DNA of 64,000 nt from positions 620,001-684,000 of the forward strand of contig CAWBOV010000002.1 of the NCBI GenBank assembly GCA_963790525.1, written 5' to 3'. The notes under the pieces were generated by a model. The model was not told the DNA's origin, ran no database searches, and saw nothing but the letters and a program-made list of their open reading frames with translations. This document shows positions 27,501 through 34,901 of the stretch, piece after piece. The stretch's first letter is position 1, and the number at the start of each line of letters is the position of its first letter. This stretch comes from CAWBOV01 sp963790525 (GTDB lineage Bacteria; Actinomycetota; Actinomycetes; Mycobacteriales; Jatrophihabitantaceae). The position numbers and the translations under genes were made by a program.

Positions 27501-27686
27501 CAGGGCGTTCACCTCGTCGGCGGGGGAGTCCTCCGGCCAGATCGCCGCGACCAGCTCGCCGGAGCTGACCCCCCGCCCGCCCGCTGCGGCCAGCCGGACC
27601 AGCAGCGCGCGCACCCGGGCACCGCCGACGGGGACCGGGACGCCGTCGCGCCGGACCTCCACGGGGCCGAGGATCGATACCTGCAC
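24504..27686 (-). CDS. SARP-family transcriptional regulator with BTAD, NB-ARC ATPase and TPR-like regions
   Basis: A 1060-residue AfsR-like regulator. Residues 1-90 form an OmpR-type winged helix (ILGPVEVRRDGVPVPVGG...), about 95-245 the bacterial transcriptional activator domain, 265-560 an NTPase with Walker A GPGGAGKTR and Walker B LIVDNCEHLL, followed by a long helical TPR-like region to the end. Such proteins activate pathway-specific genes, often secondary metabolism, after ATP-dependent oligomerisation. GTG start at 27686. It lies 39 nt from the convergent DrrAB-like operon, its most likely target. No biosynthetic cluster is in the window. Confidence 0.92.
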   Translation of the reverse strand: MQVSILGPVEVRRDGVPVPVGGARVRALLVRLAAAGGRGVSSGELVAAIWPEDSPADEVNALQSLVSRLRRALGDPGAVAQVPGGYRLAVDADSVDAHRFEQLARAGRAALREGDYAGAASRLGDALALWRAPAIEDAADPTGPHLTELRLGAYEDRLEADIRRGRAADVIAELDALAVAHPNRERATALLMDALCADGRTAEALAAYERARRHLADTLGIDPSPALAARHLSALRGESPALAETAAPAQPRRTNLRAPLTSFLGRDQEMERVASLLETSRLVTLVGPGGAGKTRLACEVGARLVPGTRDGVWLVELAAVTDPVDLAQSVIGSLGVREAALFDARKTSRREATDQLLDAFAGKSTVLIVDNCEHLLDAAAQLVDDLLAHCPDLRVLATSREALGITGEVLFGVPPLRSRAAGGAAGTAAAREIPSVALFLDRAGAVGSGVQLTDGTLEPILEICRRLDGLPLAIELAAARTRSMTVDQIADRLGDRFRLLTGGSRTALPRHRTLRAVVEWSWDLLTPRERDLAERVSVLSGGVTAASAASVAGVDEAAVLDLLAALVDKSLLQHIQEPSPRYRMLETIREFGMDQLLGRGELRAARDAHARYFRSLARTAEPLVRTSAQLPWITLLHAERDNILAALQHLAEVGDADGAVDLAADMGWFWTMRGDHAIAETWLGFAVRVPGGTPSMQRALIEAMTSMNSGIWSGEEASEDRLRAQLATLEPYLDAEKNPMAVVLYFVCLMFTSAAPPGGEDRLEALLAQATGWTRATLQMIRALGAENRGDVALMRRILPEALEEFRAQGERFGLASCLEAQARVQLLDGDVVGAMASLTEGRQASIQLGAHDDAAQALCWRASCRIRLGDWDAADADLAEAAREFERLGAAHGAVMTGVGRAEVARCRGDLAAARRAIGLVEQHLRAETLWGPLQFRAMALTSSGLVAGAEGRLDVAAETLREAVTAAERSEDMPVLSVAVVAVSDLALRRGDPALSARLLGAADAARGTTDATHQDVARISAAVLDRLGPRAYAAAHDAGMRADRGELVAAVVGPQAG

Positions 27687-27782
27687 GGCTCCACTCTCGC
27701 AGCTCGCGCGGCGCGACGGGTCGGTGGCGTGGCGTCGGGGCTGGCGTCGGGGCGCGGTGCGCGGCGCGGGGACATGGCCCGA

Positions 27783-27836
27783 GTGGATCTCGTTGCGTCT
27801 GGGGCTCTGGGGCGCTCAGGGTGCAACGAGATCCAC
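27783..27836. repeat. 14-bp perfect inverted repeat with 26-nt loop
   Basis: gtggatctcgttgc (27783-27796) and gcaacgagatccac (27823-27836). A third half-copy (gcaacgag) follows at 27839-27846. It lies between the DUF2277 gene and the SARP gene, both on the minus strand, and may be a terminator or a protein-binding site. Confidence 0.7.
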
Positions 27837-27910
27837 TGCAACGAGCGCGACGCGGTACCGGTAGCCGGCACAGGCAGCGGCAGCGGCACGGCAGCGACAG
27901 CGGCAGCGAC

Positions 27911-28183
<273 letters not shown>

Positions 28184-28281
28184 GCGGTCAAGCTAAGCAC
28201 TCCTGAGCCCGCGTTTCACCCCGGGTACGCGCCGGTGCGCCACCCGAGGTGCCCTGCCCGGCGCGAGCCTCCGGGTGTGGC

Positions 28282-29223
28282 TCAGCGGGCGCCGACCCAC
28301 AGCAGGATGCCGCTGGCGATGGCCGTGGCGATCCGCTGCCGCCCCGCCGCCGAGCTCTGGATGGCCGCGTCACCGGAGTTGCGCATGTTCCCGAGCTCGA
28401 TGAACGTCGCCGGCACGGTCGCCAGGTTCAGCCCGGCGAGGTCGTCCCGGGGGTAGTAGCCGTCGGAACCGATGTAGGTCGACGGCGTGAACCCCGACCC
28501 GCCGACGAGGGCGTTGTGCAGCGCGACGGTCAGCGAGTGCGACTTCGCGGCGATCGCCGGCCCGGCCGGCTGGCGCGAGTCCTCGCAGATGTGGAAGCCG
28601 TGCCCACCCGAGGGCGCCCCGTCGGCGTGGATGCTCACGACGGCGTCGACACCCTTCTGGTTGGCGATCGCGGCCCGGGTGTCGATGCACGGCCCCACGC
28701 TGGTGTCGTTCTGCCGGGTCAGGATCACGTGCACCCCGTGACTCTGCAGGATCGCGCGGACCCGCATCGTGACGTCCCAGTTGAAGGCGTGCTCGGGGTA
28801 GCCCGCGTCGGTGTTGGTCCCCGTCGTGTCACAGGCGCGCTCGTTGCCGAACCCCGACGGCACCATCCGGCCGATCTCGGCGGTGTGGGTCTCGTTGCCC
28901 CCGTTGTGGCCGGGGTTCAGGGCGATGGTGATCCCACCGGAGGGGACGGTCGGCAGGCTCGGGCTGGGCTGCGGGTTCGCCCTCGTCGTCGGAACCGGCG
29001 CCGCGGTCGTGCGGTGCACGCTCGCGGCGGTCGTCGAGTGCTTCGTCGACGGGGTGGCCCGCGCAGTCGGGTGCGTCGGGGTGGGGGAGGCCGACGGGGT
29101 GAGCGAGGGGACAGCCACCTGGACGGGCGAGGATCCCGTCGCGGACGGCGTCGCCGACGAGCAGCCGGACACCGCCAGCGACACGGCCAGGACGGCGGCG
29201 AGCAGCACGGCGGGACGTCTCAT
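28282..29223 (-). CDS. lipoprotein N-acetylmuramoyl-L-alanine amidase (Amidase_3), Ami1-like
   Basis: A 313-residue peptidoglycan amidase with a lipoprotein signal peptide (lipobox VSGC) and a long Ser/Thr/Pro linker to about residue 95. The zinc-binding catalytic domain follows: first His in LNPGHNGGN, second His in VVSIHADGAPS, catalytic Glu in FIELGNMRN. It cleaves the amide bond between muramic acid and the stem peptide. In mycobacteria the homologous gene (Ami1, Rv3717) sits next to ybaB-recR, as here, although here it is divergent from them. An extra loop with two Cys (GPCIDT, HICED) may hold a disulfide. Confidence 0.92.
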   Translation of the reverse strand: MRRPAVLLAAVLAVSLAVSGCSSATPSATGSSPVQVAVPSLTPSASPTPTHPTARATPSTKHSTTAASVHRTTAAPVPTTRANPQPSPSLPTVPSGGITIALNPGHNGGNETHTAEIGRMVPSGFGNERACDTTGTNTDAGYPEHAFNWDVTMRVRAILQSHGVHVILTRQNDTSVGPCIDTRAAIANQKGVDAVVSIHADGAPSGGHGFHICEDSRQPAGPAIAAKSHSLTVALHNALVGGSGFTPSTYIGSDGYYPRDDLAGLNLATVPATFIELGNMRNSGDAAIQSSAAGRQRIATAIASGILLWVGAR

Positions 29224-29425
29224 GGCTCCGATCCTCCCAGTCGCGGCGGACGTCCGCGGTCACGACGCCCGCCGCGGCGCGTCGGACCGGATCCGGCCCC
29301 GGGCGTGGTTCGGGGGCGGCACGTCGGCGGTGCAAACTACTCTGGGTGGGCGGGCGCGCCCAGCACGGGCGCGGACGCGGGTATTCGGTGCGACGCGATC
29401 CGGTGTGGACAGGGGAGGTTCCGAC

Positions 29426-29758
29426 GTGCGGCCTGGTGGACAGCCCAACATGGCGCAGCTGATGAAGCAGGCGCAGAAGATGCAGCAGCAGATGGCTGCG
29501 GCGCAGGCGGAGCTGGCGGCGACGGAGGTGACGGGCAGCGCGGGCGGGACGCTGGTCACGGCCACCATCACCGGCAGCGGCGAGCTGGTGTCGGTGATCA
29601 TCGACCCGCGGGTCGTGGACCCCGAGGACATCGAGACCCTGCAGGACCTGGTCGTGGGCGCGGTCCAGGACGCGCAGCGAGCCGCGAAGGAACTCCAGGA
29701 CACCACCCTGGGGCCGCTGGCCGGCGGACTGGGCGGCCTCGGCCTGCCCGGCCTGTGA
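29426..29758 (+). CDS. ybaB: YbaB/EbfC nucleoid-associated DNA-binding protein
   Basis: A 110-residue protein starting at GTG with the actinobacterial N-terminus RPGGQPNMAQLMKQAQKMQQ, a helical dimerisation segment, and the conserved VVDPEDIETLQDLVVGAV block. YbaB family dimers bind DNA and are found beside recR and dnaX in most bacteria. GGGGAGG lies about 8 nt upstream. It is 7 nt before the recR start, so the two form an operon. Confidence 0.93.
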   Translation: MRPGGQPNMAQLMKQAQKMQQQMAAAQAELAATEVTGSAGGTLVTATITGSGELVSVIIDPRVVDPEDIETLQDLVVGAVQDAQRAAKELQDTTLGPLAGGLGGLGLPGL

Positions 29759-29765
29759 CGAGGTG

Positions 29766-30362
29766 ATGTACGAGGGCGCGATCCAGGACCTCATCGACGA
29801 ACTCGGGCGGCTGCCGGGGGTGGGTCCGAAGGGCGCGCAGCGGATCGCGTTCCACCTGCTCGTCGCCGACTCCGGTGACGTCGAGCGGCTCGCGTCCGCG
29901 CTGACGCGGGTGAAGGCGGAGGTCCGGTTCTGCCGCATCTGCGGCAACGTGACCGAGTCCGAGGAGTGCCGTATCTGCCGTGACCCGCGCCGCGACGCGA
30001 CGGTGATCTGCGTGGTCGAGGAGCCCAAGGACGTCGTCGCCGTCGAACGCACCCGGGAGTTCCGGGGGCGCTATCACGTGCTCGGCGGCGCGATCAGCCC
30101 GATCGACGGGGTCGGCCCCGACGACCTGCGGGTGCGCGAGCTGATGACCCGGCTGGCCGACGGCGTCGTCACCGAGCTGATCCTCGCCACCGACCCCAAC
30201 CTCGAAGGTGAGGCGACCGCGACCTACCTGGCCCGCCTGGTCGCCCCGCTCGGGCTGACCGTCACCCGGCTGGCGAGCGGGCTGCCCGTCGGCGGAGATC
30301 TCGAGTATGCCGACGAGGTCACTCTCGGACGGGCGTTCTCCGGGCGGCGCCGGGTTGAGTGA
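29766..30362 (+). CDS. recR: recombination mediator protein RecR
   Basis: A 198-residue RecR of normal length: helix-hairpin-helix LPGVGPKGAQRIAFHLL, four-cysteine zinc finger CRICGNVTESEECRIC, Toprim domain beginning ICVVEEPKDVVAVE, and the C-terminal Walker-B-like LATDPNLEGEATATYLA. With RecF and RecO it loads RecA at gaps. ATG 29766 was chosen; a GTG one codon earlier is also possible. The 3' end overlaps the next gene. Confidence 0.96.
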   Translation: MYEGAIQDLIDELGRLPGVGPKGAQRIAFHLLVADSGDVERLASALTRVKAEVRFCRICGNVTESEECRICRDPRRDATVICVVEEPKDVVAVERTREFRGRYHVLGGAISPIDGVGPDDLRVRELMTRLADGVVTELILATDPNLEGEATATYLARLVAPLGLTVTRLASGLPVGGDLEYADEVTLGRAFSGRRRVE

Positions 30363-31518
30363 CCGACCAGGATCGTGGGACGGCGCCGGCGGAGCAGGCG
30401 GGTCCCCCCAGAGCGGCCGGCCCGGCGGCGGGCCGCCGCAGGAGCCGCCCACCTGGGAGGAACTGCAGGCCGCGATCGCCGCACGCGACGCCGCCGCTGC
30501 CATCCGGTCCACCGGCTTCGCCGCGCCGACGATCTACGAGCCGGCGCGGCCGCCGGAGCCGCGACGGCGGGGCAGGGGCCTCTGGTACGTGGGCGTGGTC
30601 GTCGCACTGGTGCTCCTGATCGGCGGGTCCGCCCTCGCCGCGGTGAGCTGGTTGCGGGTGCCGGCGCCGGCGGCGGTCGTCCGGAACTACTTCGCCGCGA
30701 TCCGGGCCGGCGACGCGGCCAAGGCCCTCAGCTTCGGCGTGCCCCCGTCCGGCGTGCGGACCTACCTGACCTCCGAGGTCCTCTCGGCCCAGCGTGCGCT
30801 GGGCACCATCACCGCGGTCAGTGTCGGTGCCACCCGGATCTCGGGCGCCAGCGCGAGCGTGGACGTCAGCTACGAGATCACCTCGACCGACGGCAACATC
30901 CACCGCACCGAGCGTCTCGCGCTGGCCGAGCACTCCCGTCGGTGGCTGCTGCAGACCGTCGCCGCTCCGGTGACCGTCGCGCTCGACACCGCCGCCCACC
31001 GCGCCACCTTCGCCGGCGTCGCGCTTCCGCAGGGCCAGATCCTGCTCTTCCCGGGGCGGATCCCCGTCGAGTTCGACACCCCGAACCTGCAGCAGGACCC
31101 GACCAGCGACGTCGTGACGCTCGGGTCCTCGGGCCCCCTCGCCGTGCACGCCGCGCTGAGCCCCGCCGGGACCGCGGCGGTGACATCCTCGCTCGAGTCC
31201 GCGATGCGCACGTGCCTCACCCAGGGTGCCGCCGCGCCGGTCTCCTGCCCGCTGACTCCCGATGCCGGCGCCGAACGGCTGGTGCCCGATTCGCTGCGCG
31301 GCACGCTGACCTCGACCTCGATGCCCAGCTCGCCGACCCTGGTGCCGGGCAACGCCGACGGCGTCGTGCAGGCCTCGGGGGACTTCACCGTGAGCGGCTC
31401 GTGGACGAGCCTGACCTTCAACAACCTCGCGACGACCCAGAAGGGCAAGGCGGACGTCTCGTTCACCGCCACCCTGTCGGTCACCGCGCCGGCCACGGTC
31501 GTGTGGGGGACGTCATGA
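30355..31518 (+). CDS. membrane protein of unknown function paired with a mycosin-like protease
   Basis: About 387 residues: a cytoplasmic Pro/Gly-rich N-terminus, one membrane segment (about residues 78-102) and a large outside domain of NTF2/lumazine-like then beta-rich character, with two cysteines (MRTCLTQGAAAPVSC) likely bridged. As written the only in-frame start near recR is TTG 30355. A GTG at 30359 forms a GTGA overlap with the recR stop but is in another frame; one extra C in the C6 run at 30404-30409 would join it to the body as MTDQDRGTAPAEQAGPPQ. The downstream protease start overlaps the stop (ATGA), implying a functional pair. Confidence 0.75.
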   Translation: MSDRPGSWDGAGGAGGSPQSGRPGGGPPQEPPTWEELQAAIAARDAAAAIRSTGFAAPTIYEPARPPEPRRRGRGLWYVGVVVALVLLIGGSALAAVSWLRVPAPAAVVRNYFAAIRAGDAAKALSFGVPPSGVRTYLTSEVLSAQRALGTITAVSVGATRISGASASVDVSYEITSTDGNIHRTERLALAEHSRRWLLQTVAAPVTVALDTAAHRATFAGVALPQGQILLFPGRIPVEFDTPNLQQDPTSDVVTLGSSGPLAVHAALSPAGTAAVTSSLESAMRTCLTQGAAAPVSCPLTPDAGAERLVPDSLRGTLTSTSMPSSPTLVPGNADGVVQASGDFTVSGSWTSLTFNNLATTQKGKADVSFTATLSVTAPATVVWGTS

Positions 31519-32765
31519 GCCGGCTGATGTCGAGGACCGGGCGCAGGGTGTTCCGGCTGGCCCTCGCGGTCGCCGCCGCCGGCGCGCTCCTCGCGGCGAC
31601 CGCGCCCGGCGCCGGCGCCACGCCCGGACCGTCGGCCTACCCCGAGTACTGGTTCGACCAGTGGGGGGTGTCGCAGGCGTGGGCCGACGGTGACCGCGGG
31701 CAGGGGGTCACGGTGGCCGTCGTCGACACCGGCGTGCAGGCCTCGATCGCCGAGCTGCAGGCCAGCATCGTCCCCGGAACGGACCTGACCGGGCTGGGCG
31801 GCAACGGCGAGATCGACCGCTCGACGGATCCGTTCTCCCACGGCACGGCCATGGCGTCCCTCATCGTGGCGCAGGGCGGCGACGACACGGTGGTCGGCGT
31901 CGCGCCGGACGCGAAGGTGATGCCGATCGCGATCCCGCTCATCGGCACCGACAACACCCGCCCGGACGCCGACGAGACCGCCACCGCCATCCGCTACGCC
32001 GCCGATCACGGCGCCAAGATCATCAACATGTCGTTCGGGGGCGAGCGGATCGAGGGCAGCGACCCGACTCCCTGCCCGACCGCCACTCAGAGCGCGGTGT
32101 TCTACGCCATGCGCAAGGGCGCCATCCTGGTGGCCTCGGCGGGCAACTCCGGGCTCAAGGGCAGTCCGGTCGAGGAGCCGAGCGTGTGTCTCGGGGTCAT
32201 CTCCGTCGCCGCGGTGGACGCGGCCGGGCAGCGCGCCACCTTCTCCTCGACGCACCCGTACCTGACCGTCGCCGCCCCGGGTGTCAACGTCGTGTCCCTG
32301 GCGAAGGCGGAGGGCTCGGTCTTCCGGGGTGACGGGACGTCGCAGGCATCCGCGCTGACCTCCGGGGCGCTCGCCCTGATCTGGTCGGCGTATCCGCAGG
32401 ACAGCAACCGGATGATCGTCGCCCGGCTGATGGCCGGGCTGCGCGACGCCGGACCCGTGGGGCGCGACGTCGACTACGGCTACGGCATCGTCAACGCCGG
32501 CGCCTCGATCGGGGCTACGGTCACCGCCGCCTCGCCCAACCCGGTGTACGCCGCCGCCGACCCGTTCCTCAAGCAACTGGCCGGCGGCGGGCAGAAGGCT
32601 CTCGCCGTCCCGCCCGCCGCGGCCACATCCGGTTCCCTGGGGGCCTACCGCCGCGAGTCCCCGCCCGCCCAGCTCGAGCGCCGGACGCTGGGCGGTTTCG
32701 GCATCGCGCTGCTCGGATTGCTGGGGCTGATCGTGCTGTTCGTCGTGCGCCCGCGTCGGCGCTGA
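31515..32765 (+). CDS. mycosin-like subtilisin-family (S8) serine protease
   Basis: A 416-residue exported protease: signal peptide, catalytic Asp in VVDTGV, His in SHGTAMAS, oxyanion Asn in ASAGNSG, Ser in DGTSQASAL, and a C-terminal membrane anchor followed by RPRRR. This architecture is that of mycosins (MycP), which belong to type VII secretion systems. No ESX core genes (eccC, eccD, esx) are near, so it is an orphan. Cysteines in DPTPCPT and SVCLGV probably form a disulfide. It is coupled to the preceding membrane protein. Its stop codon lies in a 17-bp repeat array shared with the leuA stop. Confidence 0.88.
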   Translation: MSRLMSRTGRRVFRLALAVAAAGALLAATAPGAGATPGPSAYPEYWFDQWGVSQAWADGDRGQGVTVAVVDTGVQASIAELQASIVPGTDLTGLGGNGEIDRSTDPFSHGTAMASLIVAQGGDDTVVGVAPDAKVMPIAIPLIGTDNTRPDADETATAIRYAADHGAKIINMSFGGERIEGSDPTPCPTATQSAVFYAMRKGAILVASAGNSGLKGSPVEEPSVCLGVISVAAVDAAGQRATFSSTHPYLTVAAPGVNVVSLAKAEGSVFRGDGTSQASALTSGALALIWSAYPQDSNRMIVARLMAGLRDAGPVGRDVDYGYGIVNAGASIGATVTAASPNPVYAAADPFLKQLAGGGQKALAVPPAAATSGSLGAYRRESPPAQLERRTLGGFGIALLGLLGLIVLFVVRPRRR

Positions 32766-32836
32766 CGCAGCCCCGGCACTGACCCAGCCCCGGCGCTGAC
32801 CTAGCGGCGCGACTCAGGCCCCGCTGACTCAGCCCT
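32758..32836. repeat. degenerate 17-bp tandem array spanning the stop codons of two convergent genes
   Basis: Units ggcgctgacgcagcccc (32758), ggcactgacccagcccc (32775) and ggcgctgacctagcggc (32792) are followed by two more diverged units up to gctgactcagccct (from 32824). The protease TGA lies in the first unit and the leuA stop (read on the other strand) in the last. Confidence 0.85.
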
Positions 32837-34574
32837 GGCGGGTGCGGTAGGCGCGGTTCATGCCGCCGATCACCGCGCGCAGGGACGCGCCGACGATCGA
32901 CTCGCTGATGCCGACGCCCCAGTACACGTTGCTGCCGATCTCGAGTTCCAGGTACGCCGCAGCCTCGGCGTCACCACCCGCAGTGAGGGCGTGCTCGGCG
33001 TAGTCCAGCACCCGGACGCCCACGCCGCCGAAGCCGAGGTCGACCTCCGACAGGGCCGCGCAGAACGCCGCGATCGGGCCGTTACCGACGCCGACGAGGG
33101 TGTGGTCCGTGCCGTGCGCGCGCACCACCGCGGTGACGCGCTCGACCCCGTCGTTGCTGGAACTGGTGAACGAGCGCAGCTCGAAGGCCCCCGGGCGGGT
33201 GTACTCCGCCGCGAAGATCTCCCACATCTGGGCGGCGTCGACCTCGCCGCCCTCGCCGTCGGTGTGGCGCTGGATGACCTGGCTGAACTCGATCTGCAGC
33301 CGGCGCGGCAGGTCCAGCGAGTGCTCGGTCTTCATGATGTAGGCGACGCCGCCCTTGCCCGACTGGGAGTTGACGCGGATGACCGCCTCGTAGCTGCGCC
33401 CCACGTCCTTCGGGTCGATGGGCAGGTACGGGATGCGCCACGGCAGCTCGTCGACCGGGGTGCCCGACTCGGCGGACAGCCGCTCGAGCGCGTCGAAGCC
33501 CTTCTTGATCGCGTCCTGGTGCGAGCCGGAGAACGACGTGTAGACGAGGTCCCCGGCGTAGGGGTGACGCTCGTGGACGTCGATGCGGTTGCAGTACTCG
33601 GCGGTGCGCCGGATCTCGTCGATGTCCGAGAAGTCGATCATCGGGTCGATGCCCTGGCTGTAGAGGTTCAGCCCCAGGGTCACCAGGTCCACGTTGCCCG
33701 AGCGCTCCCCGTTGCCGAACAGGCAGCCTTCGACGCGGTCGGCCCCGGCCAGGATCGCCAGCTCGGAGTCGGCGACCGCGGTCCCACGGTCGTTGTGGGT
33801 GTGCACGGACAGGCAGACGTGCTCGCGGTGCGGCAGCGAGCGGCTCATCCATTCGATCTGGTCGGCGTACACGTTCGGCGTGGAGCGCTCCACCGTGCAC
33901 GGCAGGTTCAGGATGATCTCGCGGTCGGCCTCGGGCTGCCAGACGTCCATGACCGCGCTGCAGATCTCCAGGGAGAAGTCGAGCTCGGTGTCCATGAAGA
34001 TCTCCGGCGAGTACTCGTAGCCGAAGTCGCAGTCGCCCAGGTAGCTCTCGGCGTACTTCATCACCGCGCGGGTGCCGTCGACGGCCACGGCCTTGCACTG
34101 CTCGCGCCCGTCGCCGGAGAACCCGAACACGACCGTGCGGAAGACGTGGGCGGCGGCGTTGTACAGGTGCACGCTGGCCCGCGACGCGCCGACCAGGCTC
34201 TGCACGGTCCGGTCGATGAGCTCCTCGCGCGCCTGCGTCAGCACCGAGATCGTCACGTCCTCGGGGATGCGGTCGGACTCGATGAGCTCGCGCACGAAGT
34301 CGAAGTCGGTCTGGCTGGCGGCCGGGAAGCCGACCTCGATCTCCTTGTAGCCCAGGCGGACGAGCAGGTCGAACATCGCCCGCTTGCGCGCGGGGTTCAT
34401 CGGGTCGATGAGGGCCTGGTTGCCGTCACGCAGATCGGTGGTGAGCCATCGCGGCGCCGCGGTGAGCTGGCGGGTGGGCCACTGGCGGTCGGGCAGGTCG
34501 ACCTGCGGGAACCGCGAGTAGCGGTGCCGGGGCATCGAGGTGGGCTGGGCGACGATCGTGGTTCTGCTGCTCAT
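32829..34574 (-). CDS. leuA: 2-isopropylmalate synthase
   Basis: A 581-residue LeuA of the long actinobacterial type (class II). It condenses acetyl-CoA with 2-oxoisovalerate in the first committed step of leucine synthesis. The catalytic TIM barrel contains the metal-binding LRDGNQAL, the HTHNDRGTAVA metal-ligand motif and GCLFGNGERSGNVDL. The last 130 residues are the LeuA allosteric domain that senses leucine. ATG 34574 has AGGAG 11 nt upstream; GTG 34583 is too close to it. A leader peptide and alternative hairpins upstream indicate attenuation by leucine supply. Confidence 0.96.
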   Translation of the reverse strand: MSSRTTIVAQPTSMPRHRYSRFPQVDLPDRQWPTRQLTAAPRWLTTDLRDGNQALIDPMNPARKRAMFDLLVRLGYKEIEVGFPAASQTDFDFVRELIESDRIPEDVTISVLTQAREELIDRTVQSLVGASRASVHLYNAAAHVFRTVVFGFSGDGREQCKAVAVDGTRAVMKYAESYLGDCDFGYEYSPEIFMDTELDFSLEICSAVMDVWQPEADREIILNLPCTVERSTPNVYADQIEWMSRSLPHREHVCLSVHTHNDRGTAVADSELAILAGADRVEGCLFGNGERSGNVDLVTLGLNLYSQGIDPMIDFSDIDEIRRTAEYCNRIDVHERHPYAGDLVYTSFSGSHQDAIKKGFDALERLSAESGTPVDELPWRIPYLPIDPKDVGRSYEAVIRVNSQSGKGGVAYIMKTEHSLDLPRRLQIEFSQVIQRHTDGEGGEVDAAQMWEIFAAEYTRPGAFELRSFTSSSNDGVERVTAVVRAHGTDHTLVGVGNGPIAAFCAALSEVDLGFGGVGVRVLDYAEHALTAGGDAEAAAYLELEIGSNVYWGVGISESIVGASLRAVIGGMNRAYRTRQG

Positions 34575-34591
34575 GGCAAACACTGCTCCTG

Positions 34592-34727
34592 AAGGGGTGA
34601 CCGAGTCCGGAAGGGATGACGATTCGGTCGGCGCAGCGTGGCAGCCCGCGACGAGGGGGCCGACCGGCTCTTACCGGACCTCGTCGCGGCAGCGAAGAAG
34701 CAGCAGCGCGCGCATGATGGCAAGGAT
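34592..34727 (-). promoter_or_regulatory. leuA leader: transcription attenuator with alternative hairpins
   Basis: Reading on the minus strand: a Leu-rich leader ORF; then stem A (ccgcgacgagg at 34689-34679 with cctcgtcgcgg at 34656-34646, 11 bp perfect), whose left arm lies inside the leader ORF; then stem B (cggtcggc at 34666-34659 with gccgaccg at 34632-34625, 8 bp perfect). The loop of stem B contains the right arm of stem A, so the two may compete or nest depending on ribosome position. TACGAT at 34730-34725 could be a -10 giving a nearly leaderless transcript. Confidence 0.7.
34671..34715 (-). CDS. leuA leader peptide (14 aa, four consecutive Leu codons)
   Basis: The reading is MRALLLLRCRDEVR, with CTG CTG CTT CTT as the control codons, followed by TAA. 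It ends 97 nt before the leuA ATG. A run of leucine codons in a tiny ORF upstream of leuA is the mark of ribosome-mediated attenuation, which has been predicted for leuA in several actinobacteria. Stalling on Leu codons would hold the ribosome just before the left arm of stem A. No strong ribosome-binding site is visible, in keeping with a leaderless mRNA. Confidence 0.75.
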   Translation of the reverse strand: MRALLLLRCRDEVR

Positions 34728-34901
34728 CGTAACCGACGCGTTCGGCCGATCACCAGGGAGCGACGAAGTGGTCGGTATCAGTTCGCAGGCAATGACGAGA
34801 TTGTCATTCGGAGTTCACACCGACGATGGAATTCGTCGTTGAACCGGCCTGTCCATCCGTGTAGCGTGCGGCTGATCCACCCTCGCGCACCGGAGTGAGC
34901 C

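Noticed and set aside
27731..27752. Second SARP-type repeat upstream of the SARP gene (GGCGTCGGGG twice)
   Set aside because: The period is 12 bp, not 11, and the region is GC-rich low complexity.
32991..34592. 533-codon plus-strand frame antisense to leuA
   Set aside because: leuA is complete with catalytic motifs; the antisense product has no domain.
34592..34730. T-box riboswitch upstream of leuA
   Set aside because: No T-box consensus (such as TGGNACCGCG) or specifier loop is visible; the leader-peptide model fits better.
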